The position numbers and the translations under genes were made by a program. Below are positions 49,281-60,037 of a stretch of DNA of 64,000 bases, piece by piece; within the stretch, counting starts at the first letter, position 1; each line of letters begins with the position of its first letter. This DNA is from Carallia brachiata (lineage: Eukaryota > Streptophyta > Magnoliopsida > Malpighiales > Rhizophoraceae). The notes beneath the pieces are model-generated. The model was not told the DNA's origin. It made no database searches and worked only from the letters and a program-made list of their open reading frames with translations. The stretch spans positions 6,326,959 through 6,390,958 of the forward strand of contig JADCRB010000013.1 in assembly GCA_021464245.1 (NCBI GenBank). The letters are read 5' to 3'.

Positions 49281-52200
49281 TTAAGGGCATCCTATTCCTG
49301 GCCAATGTATCTTCATGGCATCCTTCATTTTTGAATTTCCATGAATATATACTCTTGGCTCTTTAACCTGAAGGGAAATAGAACATATGTTAATTCGCAA
49401 AAAAAAAATAAATAACAGATGCAACAGGAGAGAACAGTGTCCATTTTTACCAGAATAATGGGTGTAATTTTAAATTGAAGGCGTGCCCTTGAGAAGCCAT
49501 TTACAGAAAATAAACATTCATACCCATCAATGGTAGAATGTTCACTGTTGCAGAAAGGAAAAGAATGAATAAAATCTGTGGAGCATATCATAGGCTTTTA
49601 CATGGGCTAACCATTAAACAAAACTGACAACCCTTCAAGTCAATTTATGCAGAATGCCAAGCAGGCTATTCGTCGTTATCTATCAAGCTCACCTCACAAG
49701 ATAAGTAAAATTCTTTTGGCTAAATTCCTCGAGCGGAATGCCCTCTTCTTTGGAATACCTACACAACGGGAAGCAATCGCTTGAGGATGAAGCCAGAGAG
49801 CAAACATAGGGCCTACAAAGGATTGTGTCGATGAAGTTAAATATACCTCCATGGGGATTCATTTTCACAGAACCGAGAAATACCATTCATGGCTGAATAT
49901 GTATCAATGTGAACCCACAATTCCTCAGTATCATTCAAGTGTCCTGTTTAAGCAGTTCAAGAACCAGTTAAGAGAAATAAAGGAAGCTCAAAGTCCAATG
50001 TTACAATGTAATACAGAGAAGACACACACACAATATACAACGCTACTGCCAATGAACTACATACTTAAATCCAACTGTTTTTACTAACTAAAATCATTTC
50101 TTTGTATCACAAAACCGAGTAATCCAAAGAAACAGTAATGACTGATATATGAAGTCAAAAACATGGATTGCCAAATGCCCGAACTAAATTAAATGCATAA
50201 CATCAGTGTAGTACAACAAGGGGGTGGGCCGGGGCCGGGGTGAGGGGAGGGGGAGAGAGAGAAGAAGACTCACCAATCTCATGCAAGCGTTTTAATGCAT
50301 GGCCACTGGGATAGTTTTCATTGGATGCCATGAAAGTTACTACAGTAAACACCAGACTACAAAATTCAATGTGAGCATACAAGAAAGTGAAGACATAATG
50401 ATCTCAACATGCAAGCTGGCCAACAAATCAAACCTGATTGAAAGCAATCCCAGCATGATGAGGTTGAGCAATTTCCAATTACTCTTATGCCTATTATTGT
50501 AGCTGCAAAAGATTGAGTTATGTGATGTAAAGCCAGTTAGCAATTTAAAGCAAAATAGAGTATTGACAACTCATTAACAAAAATCTCATAAAGAAAAGAA
50601 TTTGAAAGAGGTTTATAAAAAAGAGTTCCAATTTTTAAGCTATAAGCATGCAGCACAAAGTTTTCATTGAAGTCAGTCTATATGGAGCAGTGGATAAAAT
50701 GCATTACAGTGTTGTGTGTAAACTCATGGTATCTAACATGAGTTGGATTAATCAAGCATAAACAAAGAGAGGACTCAGAGACTGACAATAATAATCATGT
50801 AAATGTAAAGCTCAAATGTTATCCATCATTTTTTTCCTGATAATTCACTACCACTGCAGCACTGATAGCTTATGAAATAGAGTGAAAATTTTAAAGCGAA
50901 AATGCAACTCATATTGCCAAAAGATAATCTTGTAGCTCATTCATGGCTAGTTCGACTTTGATTTCCATTTGAAAGTGATAAGAATTCCCGAGTAAAAAAA
51001 GCAAAGGTAACAAGAAGAGGGATAAAAATAATCACCAATTGTGAAACTGTTGCAGCATCCTAATATGAACTACATCAATACTCCCATTGTACATAATTAC
51101 TTCAAACAAATAAAAGATTATTTTCGCAAAAGGATTAAAAGAGATGACTCAACATACATTCTGCAAGCCGCAACTGCTGCAGATAAGTTAAATATTGGAA
51201 CTGAACTGATAATAAACCGAAGTTCCTGCATCAGCAAAAAATATATGTTTTTATAAAAAAATTGGCTCAAGTCAGTTGGGGTCAACTATCATACAGCATA
51301 CCTTGTGTGGGAGCTTCGAATAAAGCAAAACGAAGGAGAAAACTGGAAGTGCATAGTAAAGAACCCTCCTGTCAAGTAAGAGCCCAAGCTGTAAGGAGGA
51401 AAATCTTCATGTTACAAAGTTTGATGAAAAAAACAAACAAATAATTGCCAATTCAAGATCTGCAGCGTGACATTTAAATTGTTTTCTGTTTGTAATGTCT
51501 CTCTCTCTCTCTCTCTCTCTGTGATTCCAAACCAAATTTGATTTCAGAGAAGAATCTATTCACTAGACCAATTTATTTTTCCAGAAAACAAAAAGACAAA
51601 TGATTGAATGATTGAATCATCTAAATATTCACCTCACACACATGATAACCATAAAGATATCCATACCAAGACAAACCTATTAATCTACTGGCCAGCTAGC
51701 CCACACCTGAATAGCACAGTACTGCTTAGGCTTCATTTGGACGCCAGAATGAGGGAAAATAATGGAAATATTTTGAAATTTAAGTGGAAAGAAATGAGGC
51801 AATTGTAGCTTCCACATTCTTAACTTTTCATTTCTATTTTACAAATAAAATTGCATTGCTAGTCAGGAAAGAGACAAACTGTAACGCCACAATATTGGTC
51901 ATCATACAAACTAAACATTTAGTTGCAATAATATATAGGAAAGTAATCAGTCAAAAACTCACCACAAAAAGAGGATATGCAGCTAGCAATGATCGAGGAA
52001 GAGCAGAAGTAAAATACCAATGAAAGGGAGATGTCTAAAGAGTGTCAAGTAACACAGGGGAAAAAAAAAAAACCATACATCGCTCAATTGGACGCATAAA
52101 GAAAAGCTAATTAGAGAACCAATGGACCTCAAAAATGGTAATGGACAGAAAGTGGAAAGAAGAATGTGCAGAATCAATATAACAAGCAAAACTGGATCAC

Positions 52201-55200
52201 AGAAGTGATGGGCTTGATTACCACAACTGGTTACCAGCTAAGGTCTGTTCCTGACCATTGTAGACCAAGATTCAAGCCAATATAAAACAGTGACCATGGT
52301 GGTACCAGCACTGATGGCATCCTGTGAAATTTAAAGGAATGGAAGAAACAGAACTACGTGTGCTGAGGTTGATGCGCCAGACAGGAAAATTCATTCAACC
52401 CATATTCTCCTTGGCTGGGGACAAAAGGATGGGAGTAGCAAGCCATAGTCAAAAAAAAAGGAAGAAGAGAGAAAAGAAAGACCAGGATGATGGAGGGGAA
52501 CAATATACAATGGCAAAATGGAAAACTACTCTTGTGATTGATCTCGTAAGGCTCTCAGGAGAATGACAAGCTAGGTCCTCAGAAGAAGAGCCCAGCACAG
52601 TCTGTGGAGCTTACTGGGGGATAGGTCAGTCACTTGTAATCATTAAGCATTTTAAAAGTCACAAAAAAATAGATTCACATAATTCTCTATTGAGAGGATA
52701 CACCCCACTCGGGGCTCCGATTCAGAACAGAGTTGAACCATAAAACTTCAAATTCAGGCCAAACTAGTTTCTTCCACATTATTGAATCAACCACTATCGT
52801 AAAACCTGCAGTAATTTCATAAGAAAAACAAACAGAAAGTTGACATAAGCACATTAACGTGCTATCATCTATACAGGTGACTACCACAATATGTGTAAAA
52901 GTTACCAACCAACAGAGAGCATGGCAATTCCAATGCAGTACTTAATTGAGTTCCACAGTGAAATAGATCTGGTCTGTCATCAATCGGCTGAAATTCTTAT
53001 AATGACGCACAGAAGTCCATCACAATAACTTAACATTTTGATGTGATATTATCAACAAAATAAAATATCAGAATATTATACAGGAGCAGGCAATGTGTAC
53101 AATAATTGCTGGTTATGCCAAGTTTCAGAGACCTACAATAGAGCACTTTAGTTCTACTCTAATAATTTTTTGATTGCTCCCAGACAAGTAGAAAACAGCC
53201 ATGAGTTCAGTGGATGGCTCAACTGCTCAAGCATGGGAAAGATGAGCCCAGTTCACCTTTAACAGCCATTGATACCTGCAGGACCTTGACACTAATTCTA
53301 AAGAAGGTTCTAGTACATGTGCCGATCTAGGATAGAAGAGTTAGTCAGTGGCTTCAAAATTCAAAAAACTGGCTGATTTAGGTTTGATACAACCTACTCC
53401 ATGTCAACTTAGATGGGAAAATTAACTACATGCCCACCAGTCTGGAGAGTGGAGATTCACATTTAAGCAGCTTCTTGGTAGAAAAGAACCATTTACCTAG
53501 AATGGTCTTTTTACGGCTTATGCATCTAAATTTATACTACAGTCCCTCTTTGTGCAATGGGCTTCCCTGGTGTAGGTTACACTTTAAGTAATGCTTAACA
53601 AAAGCTTTTGGTTTTGGAACAGTCTTTCTTTATGTGACATATTTTGGATTGGCTACAGAGCAACCAACTGTTCTGTTTACATTCTGCCTCCCTAATCACT
53701 TGAGCCAATTCCATACTTATCTGCTTATGTAAATCCAATCTAACATTCACTGACAAAATGCATGATGTTTAAAAGGGCCACTAAAAGACGGAACATACCA
53801 GTAAAAGTTCCAGGGCAATGGGGCAAAGAAGCAACATCATATCACATCTGAAGATCACCGTGGCAAAAATCTGGCCACAAGAAGCGATAAAGTTGTGAGA
53901 AATTAAAAACATAAGAAACCTTATTAAGCAAAATATGTTGCCAAGAAAACAGTCTTGTGAGGAGTGGTATGTTATTGTGTGACATGCTGTTGCCCATGAC
54001 ACTTGCTACCATAAATAAAATTAACAAATAAGAGCTGTCATATTAATCCTTTTCCTTGGGACACAGTCAAACTGTAAAAAAATAAAGTACACCTACCAGA
54101 CAATTTAGTGTTGCATAAACATTGCCCCTCAACCAATAACCATATGCCAAGTTGACTGCAAAATGAGTGGAAAAGTTAAATGCTACTGCTAAACATGTAA
54201 GTTCAGTTTATTGGAAAGATGCAAAAAAAAAAGGTAAAAGAAAAACAATGCTTTATCAGTGTTTCATTACATCTTAACAAAATAATAAAAGGATGCAGAA
54301 TCTTGGCTGAAGCTGCGACAGGAGTGTAAATACTCATAGAGATTCTATGTCTTTGGTGTCATTAGAGACATACCCTCCAAACCACAGCGAGATATTACGA
54401 ATTACTGATACAATCAAAGTGAAAACAACATATCTAAGATACCAAGAACACAACGTCCATGGCCGTATATCCAAAGCACAGATAATAAGTACAAATAAAT
54501 TAATCCCATCTAATCCTGAAAAGGTACCACAAGCTGAAAGCAACTTGTTTTGTAGATGCCAACTACAGATTTCAAAACAATCAGAACTGTTTGTCTGCAA
54601 ACAGTATCCTAGATTTACAAACACTGATGTGCTACTTATGGCCTTCTGACAAAAATAACTGTTCCATTAGAACTTGTCTGCACCTAAATCTAGTACCACA
54701 AAAATTTTCAGAGCAACTTAGTTTAATTCCACAAACTGATAGGATTTTTTTGGAAACAAACTAAAATTCAACACATGAAGCATGAAGTATTGAAACAAAT
54801 CCTTTATGAAGGATAGGGGAAAAAAATAGACAAAATCAACCAATCATGCACCATATGGTCTCAGCAACAATAATCAGTTAGGCAGAAACAAGATAAAACT
54901 GCAAGAAGCAATCACCTACACCCAGAGCCAATATATTGGGAAGTGCACGCGTACAATAGAACAACAAGTGAAACTGAACTGCAGTTAAAATAACAAAGAA
55001 AGCCTCTACTTGATGTCCAAACTTATCCTTGACCTGCACCAAAAAACTATTTTCAACTTAGTATGTAAATGTACAAAGGGCGGGCTTTAGTGTAATGATA
55101 AGGTTACTATATTGTGAACTAGAGGTTGCAAATTCAATTCACGGAAACAACCTCTTTGAAAAACTGGGGTAAGGTTGCATACATTTAACTCTTCCCCAGA

Positions 55201-56915
55201 CCCCAAAGTGCAGGAGCCTCGTGCATTGTGACATCTTTTTTTTTTTTATGTAAATGATATGACAGGTTGAACAAAAAGAGAACAAAAGACATCTCTAGAT
55301 TGTAAAGTGGTAGATGACCCAACTTAAAATTTAACCCCAGGCTGGCAAAAACCTCAATCTTATAAGCATGTGAAGCACTAATTGTGACAAATTATATGAA
55401 TAGACAGATGACAACCACATAGAAAAAGAAATGACAAGAATAACTAAAGGATTACAAAAAGTCAAGTACATACCTGAATACGGAAGAACCGTAATGTACC
55501 CAATATGATGCAACCCAATGTCAAACGAACTAGCACAAAAAACAAGGTAAGTGGAGAATTATTAATAAAAATTTATGTGGCATAGACAAGGGGGCATGAT
55601 GATAAAAAGTTAAAAAACAAAAAAAACTGAGAGATTTTAGACAACTAACCAGCAATAAGTGCATAAATCTTTGGCATCTGCAGCAATCTCATTGTTAGCA
55701 CAATTGGAGATGCCAATGCAGATACAAGAAAAGCTCCTGTGAAGGGAGGAAAGTGCAATGAGCCTTCTTTGAACAGAATGTTTGAGTTATCAACTAATAA
55801 GCAAATATCTGAAATTTCCGGAATATCAGGGAAATAAATCTTTTAGGAAAAGAAATAATAAATGACAGCAAAAGATTGAAACAAACAACATCAACACACA
55901 TTTTCGAGGAAAGCATAAAATGGCAACGTCGAGGGCAATTACAAAGAGTTAAAATAAACAACATTAACACATGTTTTCTCTGGTAAATTACCAATCAACT
56001 TAAACGAATCAATTCTCACCTATGAAAGTGCGAGGAACAACTCCAGGGAACTCCAGATGATCATACTAATAAAGGAAAGAGCAAAAAAGAATAAACTAAG
56101 AGACTTCAAGAACAAAAAAGAACATGACATGACATAATTTAAAAATAAAAAATAAAAAAAAGGAAAGAAAGAGGGAAAATGCAGAGACAAGTAGACTTAC
56201 ATTATCTAAGTGATGTTGATGGTAAAGGATATCGTGCATAGCCTAAGAAAAAAACAGAACATACAATTATAAGTTAGCCAGAGAATTAAACATCCTCATC
56301 GCTCTAACAACATTGTCTGTCAATTATTTCCAAGAATCCAATCGCCCGTGCGTTTGCTCAATTGAGTGGCCCCCAAGAATGCTCTGTACATCTTGAAGGA
56401 AAGAAGACAAGTAGCAAAACGGAGCACATGGGCATTGGAATAAACCCATCAAAAAACAAAAAAAAAAAAAAAAAGGAAAATAACAAATCTTGAGAAGTGG
56501 GGTTATGACAAAAATTAGAGAAACAATCAAGAAAGCAAAAAATTTGAAGAAAAGAGTACTAAATTGTAAATCTTGGAAAGTGAGGGATTAAGAAAAAGTT
56601 AGAAAAACAATCAAGAAAGGCAAAGTAATTGAAAAAAAAAAACAGCATTAAATAGTAAAATCTTGGAAAGTCGGTTGGAGGAGTGCCTGAACGTTGAAGC
56701 TTTCTTCAACCTTGGTGTAGGGCACAGAAAACACATAAAACGCAGCGATTGATCCCAGAATTACATCGTAGCCTACAATATTGATTTCAAATTCATAATT
56801 CCCGAATCAAGAAATGAGGGAAAAAAAAAAACAAACAAAAGTGAAGGAATCCGTATCGGTACGGATATATGCACGTACCGTAAAGCCGGCTAAATTGAGA
56901 AAATCTCCGAGACAT
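49281..56915 (-). CDS. ALG12: ALG12 (EBS4-like) alpha-1,6-mannosyltransferase
   Basis: Twenty exons, highest to lowest coordinate: 56879-56915, 56687-56772, 56201-56242, 56020-56065, 55650-55736, 55474-55529, 54916-55033, 54097-54155, 53799-53870, 52910-52973, 52702-52805, 51963-52034, 51302-51388, 51158-51225, 50434-50502, 50274-50356, 49847-49943, 49693-49758, 49451-49544, 49281-49367. Total 1494 nt, 497 residues, no frame errors. It is a multi-pass ER protein of family GT22. The luminal motif [19 protein letters not shown] (about 31-49) and the LPHKELRF block are family signatures. It uses dolichol-phosphate-mannose to add the eighth mannose to the lipid-linked N-glycan precursor. Arabidopsis EBS4 does the same and affects ER-associated degradation. 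One intron is U12-type, one appears GC-AG, and one carries a SINE. Confidence 0.96.
52035..52701 (-). other. U12-type intron in ALG12
   Basis: On the minus strand the donor after TGG GGT reads GTATCCTC (52701 downward), which matches the U12 donor consensus RTATCCTT at seven of eight places. TTACTTGAC at 52052-52044 matches the U12 branch consensus TTCCTTRAY at all but one place. The branch A (52045) is 10 nt before the AG end, the short spacing required by the minor spliceosome. No polypyrimidine tract lies between branch site and AG. Splicing here joins EWG to TSPFHW in frame, as the protein family requires. Confidence 0.88.
55072..55247 (+). mobile_element. Au-type SINE inside an ALG12 intron
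   Basis: The body contains the pol III A-box-like TTTAGTGTAATGATAAGG, B-box-like GTTGCAAATTCAATTC, then GGAAACAACCTCTTTG, GGGTAAGGTTGCATACAT, CTTCCCCAGACCCC and GGAGCCTCGTGCATTG, ending in a T-run. These are the successive landmarks of the plant Au SINE family (from memory). ATGTAAATG occurs on both sides (55063-55071 and 55248-55256) as a target duplication. It lies between ALG12 exons 6 and 7 and is antisense to the gene. Confidence 0.88.
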
Positions 56916-59900
56916 TGCTGCGTCAAGAAAGCGCTCCAGTCCACGCAAAGAACAACGGAAGAGAATAACTGTTGAACTTATAACAACGAAAAGGCTGTTA
57001 TTAATTGATCTATAGGCTATGGGTCAAGAGCTGAAGAAAGGAATGGGCTTTGAGGGTTTTAGGGCCTTGTAAATAAAATCGAGTTTTACTGCAACTTTAA
57101 AGTTTAAACTCTCTGTTTTTTTCGACCAAAAAAAAAAAAACTCTCTGTTCTTCCCTTAGTTCTACTTTTAGTGACAATGGTTATTAGAGGTTTTAACGTT
57201 TAAATTTGTTTGATTTGATTATTGATTATACGCTATTGGTTTCAGATTTCATAATCACTATAGTTAATTTGGAAGAAGTTTGTTCAGATCCAACAATTTA
57301 AATTTAATAATATTCAGATAATGGGTATCATTTTATGAGTTGAGTTAAATAAAATATACAAATAATATTATTTCAATCTCAACTCACAAATCTAATAACC
57401 GCAATGCATTCAATGATCACAATGAATGTTTATTGAGTAATACATGATAACTATATTGTGAGAACATGCTGCTTACCTCAGACCAAAGTTTTTTAAAATT
57501 AGGATTCTACTTAGGCCGATTAGCTAGTGTTTGGGATCAGTTGGTAGAACAGTAGATCGTAAGATTTCCCAAAAAGAAAAAAAAAACAGAATAATTAATG
57601 AAAATTATATTATTATATGTGAATAGTTAAACTTAAATAAATATGTAAATTGTAATACTCTTTTACATTGTTGGAATGTCAAAAATATTTTCTTTAGCAT
57701 ACTTGCTATTTACATTCTATTTTGATTTTTCTTTTCTTTCATTAGTCTATTTTGTGTTAATAAGACCGAAATACTCGTTTATTTTTACAAGGGCGTTTTT
57801 AATCACAGTGATAAATAGCAATATTTGAATAGATATCTTTCAATTAAATTTTGTAAATTAGATTATTCTAATAACTAATAATGTGGGATCAGCCCTTTTG
57901 TTCTGCTAGACTTACCGAAATTTCAATTCATCTCTGTTTTTCTGGTGTTCGCCTGTCATTGTGGTTTATAATGTGGAAACTAGACTCCATGTAACAATTT
58001 CCATCTTTGCTTGCCAAAAAAAGACAAAGTACAATTTTTTCTAGGTTGGGAATTTTTTTTCACGTTGAAACGTTGATAATGATGGGTAAAATCGATGAGT
58101 TGTTTTCAGCACTCGAGAAAAAGTAGGTTCAGGTGGAATCAATTAACTGGAAATATATATATATATATACAAGATGAGCTCAGAATGGGAACAATATGAC
58201 TTTATTTGAGCAAAAGCCTGCAAATCCTTCGTCATCAGATGTGCTTTAGGCTTCATGTATAATGGTTTTTTTTTTTCCCTGTTTGTTAATTAGTTCCACT
58301 GCAATTTAAACTCAACGCTTTTAAATTTGAAAACTAATTTTTTTTAAAACATAAAAATTATTAATAGTTAGTTAATTAATTGTCAAAAAAACGAGAAAAG
58401 TAAATCCATAAATACCTTTTGAAGTATTTTATATCATGACTCTTAAAAAACCTATATTAAATAAAAGAATTTGAAGATAGTGAGAATTGAACCCTCCACT
58501 GTCCTGATAACCTAAAAAAATTGATTTCAATACCAATGAATTATCTTTTTTTGGTAATATAAGCCATTTTTGGTAGGACAATTTCTCAAACATGCGCTGA
58601 GATGGATAAAAATTTGTTTGAAGATAAACACAGTTAAGATACTGTTTAGTCCAATTTTCAATAATTGAGTTTTAAAAATGCAACGAAGCTCAAAACTGAG
58701 TTTTTGTTAAAGCATGAAATTTTTTGGCCCAAACAAACAGTAGCATAGGCACATTTCATGGCCCAAATATTATGACGCCCACCCCAAAGGCCGTTGGTCA
58801 AAGCAGATTGGTCATTGGCCATCTGAAGACCCAAATTTGAAAGCAACGACCGGCCCAGAAAATTGGCGCCAGAAGCAGTGTCAAGGCATCATGCCGAAGC
58901 CCACCCACTGTTGGGAAGAATTTTTCGTCACTACGGAACTCCAGTGAAACTCTACATTGAAAAATATGGTGAAATTACATGGACGCGGATTAGTTGACAC
59001 ATTCTTTGCATGGTCATGCACATTGTGCTGTCATAGTCATCGGTTACAAATTTTTAATCTTTCGTTGTATGATCGAAATTTACTATAATTAACATATATT
59101 TGGAACGCATCAAATTTTTTGCATACAAGAAGCTTGTAATATTAACATATTATTATTTTATGTGAAATGGTGCAATATGAAACCATTTACTAAGAGTAGT
59201 AGATATAGTTGTTGCTGTATGTCTGCCCTTCAGACCAAACAGAGCAATTTGAGTGACTGATCAAACTACTTCTGAATTGCACAGAATACATTACTTTGTT
59301 TGAATGCCCAGAAAATCAAAGCCTATGAAAACCAAAAAAAGCTTTTCCATAGTTTAGACATCATCGATCACTCTCAAGAAGAGCCAGTACTTCTGAATGG
59401 CACAGAATAAGCTACTCTATTTGAACCCTTTTTGGACCAGTTTAACATAAACCTCATCTTTGTCAGCTTAAATTGAGAGAGTGTTCGTCTTTATGCCAAG
59501 CTGTGTATGATATTAGTTTATTGTAACCGAGTTTAATTAAGTAGGATTTTTAGAAATTTTTGGTATTAGACTTTAATATATGATTTATATTCTGACGAGT
59601 TTAATATATGATATATGTATTCTAGTTCTCTCCCAACAGCTTGAACTTTTATATGAATATGAGATTCGACTGCTTTATATGATACTTAGAACATATTGAA
59701 TCCATGCTTGTAGAAAGTGCATGACATAGCAATTCCCTTTCCAAGACACGCAACATATGACACTTTGTCTGGTGTATTTACAAATTTAGACATATTTCAT
59801 GTATTTACAAATACATTTGACACAAATATAATGTATTCAATATGGTGAGAACGTTTATATAAATTATATGATGAAACTGCGATAAGGGCTGCCTCTTTCA

Positions 59901-60037
59901 AGCAGCTTTAATCGGCATTTGTCCTAATGGAGACGGAAAAAGCTCCACAATGACATGTAGACAAATACTGTGACACAAGCTAATACATAATATTCATCAC
60001 AACATGCAATGTGCGTCTTCTCTGATTCAAGTATATA
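56916..60037. other. ALG12 upstream region and spacer, no gene seen
   Basis: The ALG12 promoter is expected in the first few hundred bases. Beyond that, AT-rich DNA includes an (AT)n run at about 58,156-58,169 and a 41-bp direct repeat (59268-59308 and 59388-59428, TACTTCTGAAT(T/G)GCACAGAA). An open frame at 58658-58846 has no recognisable homologue. The last few hundred bases are likely the 3' UTR of WRKY12. Confidence 0.45.
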
